Shown in pieces: positions 7,736 to 20,804 of a stretch of 39,540 nt of DNA (its first letter is position 1; every line of letters begins with the position of its first letter). The notes under the pieces were generated by a model, which was given only the letters and a program-made list of their open reading frames with translations, was not told where the DNA came from and ran no database searches. Made by a program: the position numbers and the translations under genes. Source of the DNA: Burkholderiaceae bacterium (GTDB lineage Bacteria; Pseudomonadota; Gammaproteobacteria; Burkholderiales; Burkholderiaceae_E); contig JAMLIS010000024.1 in assembly GCA_023954015.1 (NCBI GenBank), forward strand, positions 1 to 39,540, given 5' to 3'.

Positions 7736-9685
7736 ATGATGAACATAGTGCGGCTCTTGGGGTGGGGTTGCCTTTTGTTGGCGCTCTACGGATGCGCAAC
7801 TGCCGACTACAGAGTTCCGATCGACAATACCTTTCTTGTTACCAAGCCGGAGCCGGTGATTCTTGTACAAAAGAGCACGGTCAACGGAGAGCGAGTTCGA
7901 GAGTTGCGCTCGCAGCTATCGAGAAACTGTGCGGTCTACTCGAGCGTCCCTGAAAAGCCTTGCTCACTACCCGAGGCTGAAGCCGCAGACGCCAACTTCG
8001 CCATGCTTGACTTCTATAGAAGACGCGAGGGCGCCGCATACTATCAACAATCGACCGATGGTTCGCCAAACATCTGCCTGGCACTTTCGGGCGGAGGAAT
8101 CCGCGCGGCCGCCTTTTCGCTCGGTGTGCTCAAGGGGCTGGCTTCCGGGGCAGACCTGCTTTCGCGAATCGACACTATCTCAAGCGTTTCGGGTTCCGCC
8201 TACGCGGTAAGCTGGATCTATCAGCACCTTGCGCTTGAACCAGGAATCACGATGAGCGCGATAGTTTCGGATGAAAACAAAGTAAACACCCTTTCCGATC
8301 GAATCGACAAGGACTGGGCACCTGGTTCGACGTACGCGGGCTTGCTCGTAAACTCCATTGCTGGTCGAGTGGGACCGCTTGTCGAGGCTGGGTCTCGAAC
8401 TTGGACCGACCAACGACTGGCCACCTTGGACCAACTAAGGATCGAGTACCAGAACATGATCCGATCAGTGTTCATCACCGAACACCCGACTTTCCAACTC
8501 AGCGATATGCTGAAAACGCTCGTCGAGCTGAAACCCCAGGAAATCGACTCTCCTCTTATCATCGGGGGATTGCAGCTTTCGAAAGATGAGATTTTCGACG
8601 CTAACGGCAAACTCGACCCTAAGAAAGCGTTTGAAGCATCGAAACGTCGCGGAGCCGAGGCGATGCTCTCGTACCCGTTAGCCAGTAGTGCGCTATCGCC
8701 ACCTGAGAAACGAGTGGCTCCTTATCCGATTTTTATGTGGACCGCAGCAGCTAACGGTTTCGAGTGCGGCAGCCAAGCACCGCTGGCGAAGACCGCCTTT
8801 GAAGTTGCCCCTTTCCGAATCGGTTCAGAGGGATTTGGTTACGCAAATCCAGAGACGAATAAGCAACGCCATGGGCTATCAGAAGTCGTGGCAATTTCGG
8901 CGTCTGCGCTGGACAATCCATGTCTCAGCTGGCGCCCGGTTATCGATGTTATTCTCGGCCGCATGGGTGGTCGTCTCCCAGCATATCCAGGCGGCTTGTT
9001 TATTTATGACACAGCGGCGAAGGAATCAAGGCAAGTTATTGAAGTTAGTCGTGAGATGTCTGATAAAGTGAATCTGTTTGTTGCTGACGGCGGTATTGCA
9101 GAAAACTTGGGCTTGGTTCCCGCCCTTCGTCGGGTCTGTCGCACGGTTATTATCGCAGACGGCTCAGAGGATCCTCACCTGGTTTTCGATGACTACGTTA
9201 GCCTAAAGGAACGCCTGGCTGACGAGTATGGTCTTAACATGAATGTGCCCGCAATAGATTCAATTGCGGCAAGAAGTCGCAAGGAGTGCCGGAGGCCACG
9301 GACGCCTGAAGACTGTTTTCACTCTCAACATCGCGCTAACGCAGTATTCGAGGGACACATACAGGGCATCAATGTGGCGTCCGCCGCCGGGATTGATGAG
9401 GAAAGGCGTATAAAGTTGCTTTATATCAAGCTGGCTGTTGACCGACGCGACGTAGCAAGCAATCCCGGCCAATATCCAACTGACCTTTCCGAGCATGTTG
9501 CGACACTAGAGCGTGGCTGCGGGAGTAGTCACGACGGAGAGTGTTCATTTCCCCATGATCTGACAATCAATCAAAGATTCTCCAAGACCAAGTGGCTAGC
9601 CTATGTTTCTCTTGGCAAATACCTAGTCGACTCATGCATCGAAGTCGTCGACGAGGGAATCTCATTGAAGGCAGCTTGCCAATGA
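7736..9685 (+). CDS. Patatin-like phospholipase, predicted lipoprotein
   Basis: A 649-aa predicted lipid acyl hydrolase. The N-terminus is a lipoprotein signal: a short positive start, hydrophobic LLGWGCLLLALYG, then Cys in an LYGC lipobox. The mature enzyme would be membrane-anchored outside the cytoplasm. Patatin features occur in order: oxyanion loop S-G-G-G-I-R (residues 118-123), nucleophile Ser152 in S-V-S-G-S (a G-x-S-x-G elbow with the outer glycines replaced), and catalytic Asp451 in D-G-G. GTG at 7730 is in frame but overlaps the AGGGG ribosome-binding site, so ATG 7736 (or 7739) is preferred. It is the only gene between two copies of a tRNA end, so it was probably acquired by transfer. 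Substrate unknown. The secretion signal argues against a cytoplasmic CBASS-type effector. Confidence 0.82.
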   Translation: MMNIVRLLGWGCLLLALYGCATADYRVPIDNTFLVTKPEPVILVQKSTVNGERVRELRSQLSRNCAVYSSVPEKPCSLPEAEAADANFAMLDFYRRREGAAYYQQSTDGSPNICLALSGGGIRAAAFSLGVLKGLASGADLLSRIDTISSVSGSAYAVSWIYQHLALEPGITMSAIVSDENKVNTLSDRIDKDWAPGSTYAGLLVNSIAGRVGPLVEAGSRTWTDQRLATLDQLRIEYQNMIRSVFITEHPTFQLSDMLKTLVELKPQEIDSPLIIGGLQLSKDEIFDANGKLDPKKAFEASKRRGAEAMLSYPLASSALSPPEKRVAPYPIFMWTAAANGFECGSQAPLAKTAFEVAPFRIGSEGFGYANPETNKQRHGLSEVVAISASALDNPCLSWRPVIDVILGRMGGRLPAYPGGLFIYDTAAKESRQVIEVSREMSDKVNLFVADGGIAENLGLVPALRRVCRTVIIADGSEDPHLVFDDYVSLKERLADEYGLNMNVPAIDSIAARSRKECRRPRTPEDCFHSQHRANAVFEGHIQGINVASAAGIDEERRIKLLYIKLAVDRRDVASNPGQYPTDLSEHVATLERGCGSSHDGECSFPHDLTINQRFSKTKWLAYVSLGKYLVDSCIEVVDEGISLKAACQ

Positions 9686-9857
9686 CATCGCTTTCACGAG
9701 ATCGGCGCAAAGCGTGTTTGCCGCATCGACGCTACGAGCGGCGGGGTGGAGCGGATGTCCGCGCGCGCGGTCCACGGTTCTAGGAATTCGCGACGAGGTT
9801 GCAAACGGGGGCGCCGGCGTCACGCTGAAACTTCGGCATCCCGCACCCCACCCCGCA

Positions 9858-9938
<81 letters not shown>

Positions 9939-10015
9939 GAGTGCGTCATCCTACACAGGACACGTCGTTCGGAAGCGCCGGGCTTGCGCCTTCGGACTCC
10001 GCTCGACCGAAAAGC

Positions 10016-10039
10016 GAAGGGGCCGTTTCCGGCCCCTTC
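10016..10039 (-). terminator. Rho-independent terminator of the rpsU-dnaG-rpoD operon
   Basis: A perfect 10-bp stem (GAAGGGGCCG / CGGCCCCTTC) closes a 4-base loop GAAA when read on the minus strand, followed by GCTTTTCGG. It lies 16 bp beyond the rpoD stop codon, in the right orientation to end the operon before the tRNA. Confidence 0.88.
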
Positions 10040-10055
10040 TTCCCGCGCTCGTCGT

Positions 10056-13031
<2,976 letters not shown>

Positions 13032-13175
13032 CTGTCGAACACCCCAATGCGATGAACGCAGCCGCTCCCGATCCATATGGGGACGCGCGCCCGGGATTCC
13101 AGCAACGATGCCTGAAGCGACCGGATCGACCGACCGAAAAGTGCCTACGGAGGCGAAGGGAAACCGTAAATTATA

Positions 13176-15014
13176 TCAAGAACGACGTCGCTTTGCCATA
13201 AGTCCTTGATATCTTTCGCGATCTTCGGCGCTCGTGATCCCCGATGCGACGAGATCGTCGATCTGCCGCGCCAGCTCGCGATCCTGCAACTGGACGAGCG
13301 CCGCGTCGAACTCCACGAGCGCCTCGTCGAACGACAGCGACCGGATCGGCGAATCGTCGCCGACTGCCTCGCGTTCGAGCCGCTGCACCAGCGAAGGCGC
13401 CTGTGTGCGCAGGGCTTCGCAGACGTTCGCCAGCGTCGAGCCGTCCGGCAGCGCGGCGACCGTGCGCAGCCACCCGGCGAGTTCCGCGGACGCGCAGCCG
13501 TCGAGTGCCCGCGCGCCTGCGGGAAGGGTCTGGGCGTCGAAGGCGCGACGCGCGAGCGCCGGGTGCAGCGCGGCAAGCCAGCGGATGCGCTGCTCCAGGT
13601 CGGGTCGAGTCGCCGACGGGGCGCGCCACGCCCGCCGCCCCGCGGGAGGGCGCCCCCGCGACGGAACGGCGCCGGCGACGCCGGCGCTGGCAAAGTCGGC
13701 GTTCGCTCCGCGCGTCGAATCCGCTGCGGCGCGGCGCGACGTGTCGGGCGACACGCCGACGAACCGATGGGCTTCTTCGGCGCTCACTGCGGCCAGTTCG
13801 GCGAGCCGGTGCACGAGTTGCAGCCGCAGCGCCGGCGCCGCGAGCGCATGCAACATCGGACGCGCCTCGGCGAGCAGGCGTGCCCGACCTTCCGAAACCG
13901 CCAGGTCGACTCGCTCGGAGAGTCCGCGCACGAGCAGCTCCGACAGCGGCAGCGCGCCGGCCAGCGCGTCGCGAAAGCCGTCGGCGCCGAACGCGCGTAC
14001 GTAGCTGTCGGGATCGTGCTCGACCGGCAGGAACAGGAACTCGATGCGCTTGGTGTCGTCGGTCTGCGACAGCGAGGCCTCGAGCGCGCGCCACGCCGCC
14101 TTGCGCCCCGCCGCGTCGCCGTCGAAGGCGAAGACCACCCGATCGACGAGCCGCAGCAGCTTGCGCAGGTGCTCGGGCGTGGTCGCCGTGCCCAGCGTGG
14201 CGACGACGTTGCCGATCCCGTGCTGCGAGAGCATGACGACATCGAGATAGCCCTCGACGATGATCACGCTGTCCTCGCGGCGGATCGCCTCGCGCGCCTC
14301 GTACAGGCCGTAGAGCTCGCGGCCCTTGGAGAACAGCGACGTTTCGGGCGAATTCAGGTACTTGGGTTCGCCAGCGCCCAGTACGCGGCCGCCGAAGCCG
14401 ATGACCTGCCCGCGCGGATTGCGGATCGGAAACATGATCCGGTCGCGAAATCGGTCGTAGCGCTTGTTGCCCTCGCCTTCGACGACGAGACCGGCGGCGA
14501 CCATCTGCGGCGCATCGTAGTCGGCCACCGCTGCCTCGAGTCCGCGCCACTGCGCCGGCGCGTAGCCGATCGCGAAGCGCGCGGCGGTCGTGCCCTGCAG
14601 GCCTCGACCGACCAGGTATTCGATGGCCTGCGGCGCATCCTTGAGCCGCCGGCGGTAGTGGCGTGCCGCCTGCTCGAGCAGGCCGAGCAGTGCGGGCGAG
14701 CGACTTTCGAGGGCAGTGCCGCCTTCACGCGGCACCTCCACGCCGACCGAGCGCGCGAGTTCTTCGATGGCGTCGACGTAGCCCAGTCCGCCGTGCTCCA
14801 TCAGGAAGCCGATCGCCGAGCCGTGCGCGCCGCAGCCGAAGCAGTGGTAGAACTGCTTCGACGGACTGACGCTGAACGACGGCGTCTTCTCGCCGTGGAA
14901 CGGGCACAGTCCGACGAAGTTCGCCCCGGACTTCCTCAGCTTCACCGAACGCCCGACGACGTCGACGATGTCGACGCGCGCGAGCAGGTCCTGGATGAAC
15001 GCCTGCGGAATCAA
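13176..15014 (-). CDS. dnaG: DNA primase DnaG
   Basis: Synthesises RNA primers at the replication fork. The 612-aa protein has the CHC2 zinc-binding domain (C37, H40, C58, C61 in CPFH…CFGC), the RNA polymerase core, and a TOPRIM domain with EGYLD (about 252) and DGDAAGRKA (about 298), then a C-terminal helicase-binding region. The start is taken as TTG at 15014 because it gives MIPQAFIQDLLARVDIVD, matching the family start; the frame stays open upstream but there overlaps yqeY. An AGGAG lies 11 bases before the TTG. The rare start codon together with the long spacing suggests low translation, in keeping with low primase levels. It follows yqeY by 17 bp and precedes rpoD by 144 bp. Confidence 0.96.
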   Translation of the reverse strand: MIPQAFIQDLLARVDIVDVVGRSVKLRKSGANFVGLCPFHGEKTPSFSVSPSKQFYHCFGCGAHGSAIGFLMEHGGLGYVDAIEELARSVGVEVPREGGTALESRSPALLGLLEQAARHYRRRLKDAPQAIEYLVGRGLQGTTAARFAIGYAPAQWRGLEAAVADYDAPQMVAAGLVVEGEGNKRYDRFRDRIMFPIRNPRGQVIGFGGRVLGAGEPKYLNSPETSLFSKGRELYGLYEAREAIRREDSVIIVEGYLDVVMLSQHGIGNVVATLGTATTPEHLRKLLRLVDRVVFAFDGDAAGRKAAWRALEASLSQTDDTKRIEFLFLPVEHDPDSYVRAFGADGFRDALAGALPLSELLVRGLSERVDLAVSEGRARLLAEARPMLHALAAPALRLQLVHRLAELAAVSAEEAHRFVGVSPDTSRRAAADSTRGANADFASAGVAGAVPSRGRPPAGRRAWRAPSATRPDLEQRIRWLAALHPALARRAFDAQTLPAGARALDGCASAELAGWLRTVAALPDGSTLANVCEALRTQAPSLVQRLEREAVGDDSPIRSLSFDEALVEFDAALVQLQDRELARQIDDLVASGITSAEDRERYQGLMAKRRRS

Positions 15015-15031
15015 CGGGAGGCGCTCTCCTG

Positions 15032-15484
15032 CTAGCGCTGCGCCGAGAGCCGTTCGCGCACCTGCGCCGACACCTTCGAAAGGTCGGCGCGACCGGCCAG
15101 GCGCTGCTTGAGCAGGCTCATCACCTTGCCGATGTCCTGCGGGGAAGCGGCCGCCGTCTCGACGATCGCGGCATCGATCGCGCCGGCGAGTTCCTCGGCG
15201 CTCGCCTGTTGCGGCAGGTAGCCGGCGAGCACGTCCAGCTCGAACTTCTCGCGGGCGGCCAGGTCGTCGCGCCCGGCCCGCTCGTATTGGGCGATGGAGT
15301 CGCGGCGCTGCTTGCTCAGGCGCTCGACGACCGAGATCGTCTGCGCGTCGTCGAGCTCGATGCGCTCGTCGATTTCGCGCTGGCGCAACGCCGCGACGAG
15401 CAGGCGGATCGCCGACAGGCGTTCGGCGTCGCGCGCGCGCATCGCCGCCTTCATGTCGTCGGCGATTCGGTCCTTCAGGCTCAT
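15032..15484 (-). CDS. yqeY: GatB/YqeY domain protein
   Basis: A 150-aa helical protein of the YqeY family, related to the tail domain of the GatB amidotransferase subunit that binds tRNA. The family start MSLKDRIADDMKAAMRARD, the segment TISVVERLSKQRRDSI, and the C-terminal QDIGKVMSLLKQRL segment are all present. The precise role is not established; a link to tRNA or translation is inferred from the domain. The frame is open further upstream (to 15547), but that would run through the hairpin at 15509-15536, so ATG 15484 is preferred. It sits between rpsU and dnaG, its usual place in many beta- and gammaproteobacteria. Confidence 0.93.
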   Translation of the reverse strand: MSLKDRIADDMKAAMRARDAERLSAIRLLVAALRQREIDERIELDDAQTISVVERLSKQRRDSIAQYERAGRDDLAAREKFELDVLAGYLPQQASAEELAGAIDAAIVETAAASPQDIGKVMSLLKQRLAGRADLSKVSAQVRERLSAQR

Positions 15485-15508
15485 GGGAGGGGATCCGCAA
15501 AATGAAGA

Positions 15509-15536
15509 AGCCCGCCTCAGGATACCCGGGCGGGCT
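15509..15536 (-). terminator. Terminator/attenuator between rpsU and yqeY-dnaG
   Basis: Read on the minus strand, an 8-bp stem (AGCCCGCC / GGCGGGCT) closes a 12-base loop and is followed by the T-rich TTCTTCATTTT. It lies between rpsU and yqeY. The classical macromolecular-synthesis operon has a partial terminator at this position that keeps primase levels far below S21 levels, and the same role is inferred here. Confidence 0.75.
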
Positions 15537-15572
15537 GCGCTTGGCACCCTGCGCGCCGTGCCGGAGGGGCGG

Positions 15573-15635
15573 GAACGCGCTGCGGCGGAAGAGGAACGCG
15601 CTACGACGGACGAGGAACGCGCTGCGGCGGAAGAG
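15573..15635. repeat. Three tandem 21-bp repeats after rpsU
   Basis: Units 15573-15593, 15594-15614 and 15615-15635 follow the pattern GAACGCGCTgCGgCGGAaGAG. Units 1 and 3 are identical; unit 2 differs at three positions. The array lies 4 bp from the rpsU stop codon, between it and the hairpin at 15509-15536. No coding role is apparent. Confidence 0.85.
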
Positions 15636-15638
15636 GCG

Positions 15639-15851
15639 TCAGTAGAGCTTCTTGGGCAGCATCTGGCTGCGCAGGCGCTTGTGATGGCGCTTGACCGCGG
15701 CGGCCTTCTTGCGCTTTCGCTCGGCAGTCGGCTTCTCGTAGAACTCGCGCGCCCGCAGCTCGGTGATGATTCCGGCTTTTTCGATGGTGCGCTTGAAACG
15801 GCGAAGCGCGACGTCGAACGGCTCGTTCTCCTTGACGCGAACGGTCGGCAT
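15639..15851 (-). CDS. rpsU: Small-subunit ribosomal protein S21
   Basis: A 70-aa very basic protein with the typical start [20 protein letters not shown], the central [21 protein letters not shown] and the end MLPKKLY. S21 is a late-assembling 30S protein that helps initiation by promoting pairing of mRNA with the 3' end of 16S rRNA. ATG 15851 is chosen because it gives the family start and has AGGGG nine bases upstream (15861-15865). It is the first gene of the rpsU-yqeY-dnaG-rpoD operon, with a good sigma-70 promoter directly upstream. Confidence 0.97.
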   Translation of the reverse strand: MPTVRVKENEPFDVALRRFKRTIEKAGIITELRAREFYEKPTAERKRKKAAAVKRHHKRLRSQMLPKKLY

Positions 15852-15880
15852 TAACGATAACCCCTCATGTGGAACCCGCA

Positions 15881-15909
15881 AGTATAGCTTTTCGCGGCAT
15901 GCCCCTCAA
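15881..15909 (-). promoter_or_regulatory. Sigma-70 promoter of rpsU, -35 inside a palindrome
   Basis: On the minus strand TTGAGG (15909-15904) and TATACT (15886-15881) are separated by exactly 17 bp, and the rpsU start follows about 30 bp later. The -35 element lies within a 14-bp palindrome GCCCCT-ca-AGGGGC (15901-15914), which could be a repressor or activator site. Confidence 0.7.
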
Positions 15910-16008
15910 GGGGCCTGGACGAACGGCCGACGAGCCGACGCAGGGACTTGTCGCTGCCGGACGCGCCACTCCAGAATGGTGACAGGCAGGCACTGGAGCT
16001 CGACGTCG

Positions 16009-17025
16009 ATGCGGTCGCTGATCGATCCCGAAGTTTCCTCCGAGCCGCGCGCAGGCGGCGCACCGGCGCAGGCGATCGCCATCGCCGGCTTCCGGCAGAT
16101 CTATTCGACTTCGCGCGTCGAGGCCAGGCTCGACGAACTGGTGCCGGGCGCCAATGAAGCGCTGAAGGATACGTACGAGCGCATGCTGAAGTCCGGTGGC
16201 GAACGCTTCTGCGTCAAGCCCGGTTCGATGCCCGACTTCGACGCACTCGAGGACGAGCTGCCCAATTTCTCCGAGGTGCTCGACGATCTGCGCCGCCAGC
16301 TCGCGCTGTGCCTCGAGACGGCCGATCCGATCGAGCTGACGCCGCTGCTGCTGCTCGGCGAGCCGGGGATCGGCAAGACGCACTTCGCACGCCGCCTCTC
16401 GCAACTGCTCGGCACCGGCTACGGCTTCGTCTCGATGAGCGCACTGACCGCGGGTTGGATCCTGTCGGGCGCATCGTCGCAATGGAAGAACGCGCGCGCC
16501 GGCAAGGTCTTCGAGACGCTCGTCAACGGCGACTACGCGAACCCGGTGATGGTCGTCGACGAGATCGACAAGGCGGCCACCGACGGCGCCTACGATCCGC
16601 TCGGCGCGCTGTACGGGCTGCTCGAGCCCGGCACCGCCGCCGAATTCGTCGACGAATTCGCCGAGATCCCGCTCGACTGCTCCGAGATCGTCTGGGTCGC
16701 CACCGCGAACGAGGCGAGTCGCATCCCCGAGCCGATCCTGAACCGCATGAACGTCTACCGCATCCCCGCGCCCGATCGCCAGGGAGCCGCCCGAATCGCG
16801 CTGAACCTGTACCGCGAGATCCGCGAGTCGCACGAATGGGGCGCGGCCTTTCCGGCGCAACCGGGCGAAGAGGTCGTCGAGCGACTGGCGAGGTGCGCGC
16901 CGCGCGAAATGCGCCGGCTGCTCGTGGGCGCCTTCGGCAACGCGAAGCTCGCCGGACGAGACGCGATCGAGACCGAGGACCTGGGCTTCGCGCGCACCGC
17001 ACGGCGCGCCCGAATCGGTTTCTGA
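16009..17025 (+). CDS. Lon-like AAA+ ATPase without protease domain
   Basis: A 338-aa AAA+ protein closely resembling the ATPase module of Lon: Walker A GEPGIGKT (117-124), the segment SSQWKNARAGKVFETL, Walker B VVDEID with D184-E185, sensor region WVATANE, and the arginine-finger region PEPILNRMNVYRI. Neither the Lon N-terminal substrate domain nor the C-terminal Ser-Lys protease domain is present, so it should act as a stand-alone unfoldase or chaperone with an unknown client. ATG 16009 is chosen because GGAG lies ten bases upstream; the frame is open further left, but there runs into the rpsU promoter. Divergent from rpsU and followed by two GGDEF genes on the same strand; no functional link is evident. 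Confidence 0.85.
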   Translation: MRSLIDPEVSSEPRAGGAPAQAIAIAGFRQIYSTSRVEARLDELVPGANEALKDTYERMLKSGGERFCVKPGSMPDFDALEDELPNFSEVLDDLRRQLALCLETADPIELTPLLLLGEPGIGKTHFARRLSQLLGTGYGFVSMSALTAGWILSGASSQWKNARAGKVFETLVNGDYANPVMVVDEIDKAATDGAYDPLGALYGLLEPGTAAEFVDEFAEIPLDCSEIVWVATANEASRIPEPILNRMNVYRIPAPDRQGAARIALNLYREIRESHEWGAAFPAQPGEEVVERLARCAPREMRRLLVGAFGNAKLAGRDAIETEDLGFARTARRARIGF

Positions 17026-17148
17026 GCGATCCGCCGCGCGCCGGCCTGCGCCGCCTTCGATCGGAAAACGCCGCGCATCGGAACCGGTCGGTCCCAGAAT
17101 TGCCGTCCGCTGCGCTCTGTCGGTGGCGCCCCCGGCTTGCATTCCACG

Positions 17149-18330
17149 ATGCTTTCGATCTCCGTCGACATCCCGACCATCTACCTGATGACCGGTTTCT
17201 CCAGCGTTGCCGGCGCAGGCGTGCTGCTGGCGCTGCGCGTCGATCACGCGTCGGTCGACCGGTCGATGCCGATCTTCGCCGCCGGAATCCTGTCGATGGG
17301 CCTGGGCTTCATGTTCTTCGCGTTGCGCGACCAGGGGGCGATGGCGTCGGCGGCCACGCTCGGCTACGCCGCGCTCGGTGTGTCCGCGCTGCTGGTGTGG
17401 CTCGGCACCACGCATCTGTTCGGCCGCCCCGCATCGCCCTGGCCGGCCGCAGCCCTCGCAACGGCCTACGTCGCGACGATGTTCGTGCTGCACGAGCCGA
17501 ACGCCCGGCGCGCCGTCGAGCGCATCGCGCTCAGCAGCATCTTCACGCTCGTCTTCCTCGGCATGGCGACGCGCGAGGCGCATCGCTCGGCGCTGGTTCG
17601 CACGCTGCGCTCGGCACGCTTGATGCGCGGGCTGCTCGCGACCTTCTGTGCCGTCATCGTGCTGCGCATGGCGCTGTTCGTCGTGAACGGCATCGCGTTG
17701 AACGCCGACGGCACGGCGCCGCCGGGCGTGCTGCGCACGCTGTTCGCGCTGACCTTCGGATCGTTGCCCTTCGCGTTGACCGTTTCGGTGTTCTGCATCG
17801 CCAACGGCCAGCTCGGCGCGAAATTGCGCAGGCTCGCCGCGACCGACGATCTCACCGGCCTCGTCTCGCGGCGCTCGCTGCACGAGGCCGGGGCGAAGCT
17901 GATCGAACGGTCGCGCGAATGTGTCGCGCTGCTGATGATCGACCTGGACGGGTTCAAGACGGTGAACGACCGCCACGGCCACGGCGTCGGCGACGAGATG
18001 CTGCGCCACGTCGCCGCGCTGCTGCGAGCGGCGCTGCGCCCCGACTCGTTGATCGTGCGCTACGGCGGCGACGAGTTCTGCGCGCTCGTGCCGGTGCGCG
18101 GGGAGAGCGCAGCCTTCGGCGTGGCCGAGCGGCTGCGCGCGACGATCGAGGCGTCGCCGTACCGTCACGGGCCGCTGTCGTTGCCGATCACGATGAGCAT
18201 CGGGGTGAGCCTGCATCGGCCGGGACGCACGCTGCACGAGATGCTCGACGAAGCCGACCGACGCGCCTATCGCGCGAAGTCCGAGGGCCGCAACCGGGTC
18301 GTCGCCGACGATTCGCTCGTCGTCGCCTGA
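17149..18330 (+). CDS. Membrane diguanylate cyclase (GGDEF), first of a tandem pair
   Basis: A 393-aa protein with about seven hydrophobic segments in the first 220 residues, forming a membrane sensor of unrecognised type, then a C-terminal GGDEF domain. The active-site motif is intact: G306-G-D-E-F310 in RYGGDEFCAL, with the metal-binding segment LMIDLDGFKTVND upstream. It should make cyclic di-GMP from two GTP. The product-inhibition site RxxD expected just before GGDEF reads R-P-D-S, with the Asp shifted by one, so allosteric feedback is probably lost. ATG 17149 is used; a TTG four codons earlier is also possible, and neither has a clear ribosome-binding site. Its neighbour is a paralogue of the same layout. 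Confidence 0.9.
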   Translation: MLSISVDIPTIYLMTGFSSVAGAGVLLALRVDHASVDRSMPIFAAGILSMGLGFMFFALRDQGAMASAATLGYAALGVSALLVWLGTTHLFGRPASPWPAAALATAYVATMFVLHEPNARRAVERIALSSIFTLVFLGMATREAHRSALVRTLRSARLMRGLLATFCAVIVLRMALFVVNGIALNADGTAPPGVLRTLFALTFGSLPFALTVSVFCIANGQLGAKLRRLAATDDLTGLVSRRSLHEAGAKLIERSRECVALLMIDLDGFKTVNDRHGHGVGDEMLRHVAALLRAALRPDSLIVRYGGDEFCALVPVRGESAAFGVAERLRATIEASPYRHGPLSLPITMSIGVSLHRPGRTLHEMLDEADRRAYRAKSEGRNRVVADDSLVVA

Positions 18331-18492
18331 ATCGCTGCGCCGCCGCAGCGAACGCAGCGCACGCCGAGCGGTCGGAACGACCGACGAACGGCGCAGGAAG
18401 CACGGCGCGCAGCCGCGGCTTTGGTTGTCCCGGGCAAGACGCGATGTCACACTGCCTTCGACCTGTCCGCATCACCGGTTCGCGTTCCCCGA

Positions 18493-19704
<1,212 letters not shown>

Positions 19705-19739
19705 GCGGGATGCAGCCGAGGGCGTGACATACTCGCCGC

Positions 19740-20774
19740 ATGAAAGTGCTCGGCATCGAGACCTCCTGCGACGAGACCGGTGTCGCGCTCTACTGCACGG
19801 AAGGCGGCCTGCTGGCGCAGGCATTGCACTCGCAGGTCGAACTGCACGAGCGCTACGGGGGCGTCGTCCCCGAACTGGCGTCTCGCGACCACGTGCGGCG
19901 GCTTCTTCCGCTCGTCGAGCAGGTGCTGGCGCAGGCCGGCGTCGACGTCGGCGAGCTCGATGCGATCGCGTGGACCGAAGGGCCCGGGCTGGCCGGAGCG
20001 CTGCTCGTCGGCGCCGGCGTGGGCGCGTCGATGGCCTTCGCGCTCGACATACCCGGCATCGGAATCCACCACCTCGAAGGGCATCTGCTGTCGCCGCTGC
20101 TGTCGAACGACCCGCCGGCGTTTCCCTTCGTCGCGCTGCTCGTCTCCGGCGGCCACACGCAGTTGATGGAAGTGAGCGGCATCGGGCAGTACCGCCTGCT
20201 CGGCGACACGCTCGACGACGCCGCCGGCGAGGCGTTCGACAAGAGCGCAAAGCTGCTCGGGCTGGGCTATCCGGGCGGACCGCAGATCGCGCACCTGGCG
20301 GTGTCGGGTACGGCCGGACGACACTCGTTGCCGCGTCCGATGCTGCACGCGGACACGCTCGACTTCAGCTTCAGCGGGCTGAAGACCGCGGTCGCCACGC
20401 GGGTGCGGCGCGGCCTGGCCGACGAAGGCGCGCGTGCCGACCTGGCTGCCGAAATCGAATCGGCGATCGTCGACATCCTGGTGGCGAAATCGCTCGCGGC
20501 GCTGCGCCGGACGGCGCAGCGCCGACTGGTCGTCGCCGGCGGAGTCAGCGCCAACCGCCGCTTGCGCGAGCAGCTTTCCGCCGCCTGCGCCGAGGCGGGC
20601 GCGCGCGTGCACTTCCCCGAGCCCGCGCTGTGCTCGGACAACGGCGCGATGATCGCGTTCGCGGGAGCGTTGCGCCTGCAGCAGGCAGGCAGCGATGCCT
20701 TCCCGCGCGGACGCGAGATCGGCGGCTTCGTCGTACAGCCGCGCTGGCCGCTCGAGTCGCTGCCGCCGGCGTGA
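19740..20774 (+). CDS. tsaD: tRNA t6A37 threonylcarbamoyltransferase TsaD
   Basis: Transfers the threonylcarbamoyl group to A37 of tRNAs that read ANN codons, working with TsaB, TsaC and TsaE. The 344-aa length is typical. The N-terminal [18 protein letters not shown] is the family signature, metal-binding His111 and His115 lie in [14 protein letters not shown] follows, and the C-terminal part holds [12 protein letters not shown] and [12 protein letters not shown]. It belongs to the Kae1/Qri7/ASKHA family. tsaE, which encodes a partner, is also in this window (36,722). Convergent with plsY. Confidence 0.97.
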   Translation: MKVLGIETSCDETGVALYCTEGGLLAQALHSQVELHERYGGVVPELASRDHVRRLLPLVEQVLAQAGVDVGELDAIAWTEGPGLAGALLVGAGVGASMAFALDIPGIGIHHLEGHLLSPLLSNDPPAFPFVALLVSGGHTQLMEVSGIGQYRLLGDTLDDAAGEAFDKSAKLLGLGYPGGPQIAHLAVSGTAGRHSLPRPMLHADTLDFSFSGLKTAVATRVRRGLADEGARADLAAEIESAIVDILVAKSLAALRRTAQRRLVVAGGVSANRRLREQLSAACAEAGARVHFPEPALCSDNGAMIAFAGALRLQQAGSDAFPRGREIGGFVVQPRWPLESLPPA

Positions 20775-20804
20775 CAACCGGTTCGCGTTCCGACTCGGCG
20801 GACC

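Larger units (their letters stand above)
7359..9857. mobile_element. Putative 2.5-kb integrated segment bounded by tRNA repeats
   Basis: The stretch from the first base of the left 48-bp repeat to the base before the right repeat is 2,499 bp, the size a precise excision would remove. It carries one gene, the patatin-like lipoprotein, and no integrase or excisionase. It would therefore have been moved in trans, or be what is left of a larger element. The defence genes to its left share the low-GC character, and may belong to a second element inserted at the same tRNA with its outer end outside the window. Confidence 0.5.

Noticed and set aside
7736..9685. Patatin protein as a CBASS CapV-type effector
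   Set aside because: It has a lipoprotein signal and no nucleotide cyclase neighbour. CBASS phospholipases act in the cytoplasm.
13206..15035. Long open frame opposite dnaG
   Set aside because: Same cause: the mirrored frame of a high-GC gene, with no recognisable domain, while the minus strand is clearly primase.
15865..18450. Long minus-strand open frame opposite the AAA+ ATPase and the first GGDEF gene
   Set aside because: Arg/His-rich low-complexity translation with no domain; the plus strand encodes clear ATPase and GGDEF motifs.
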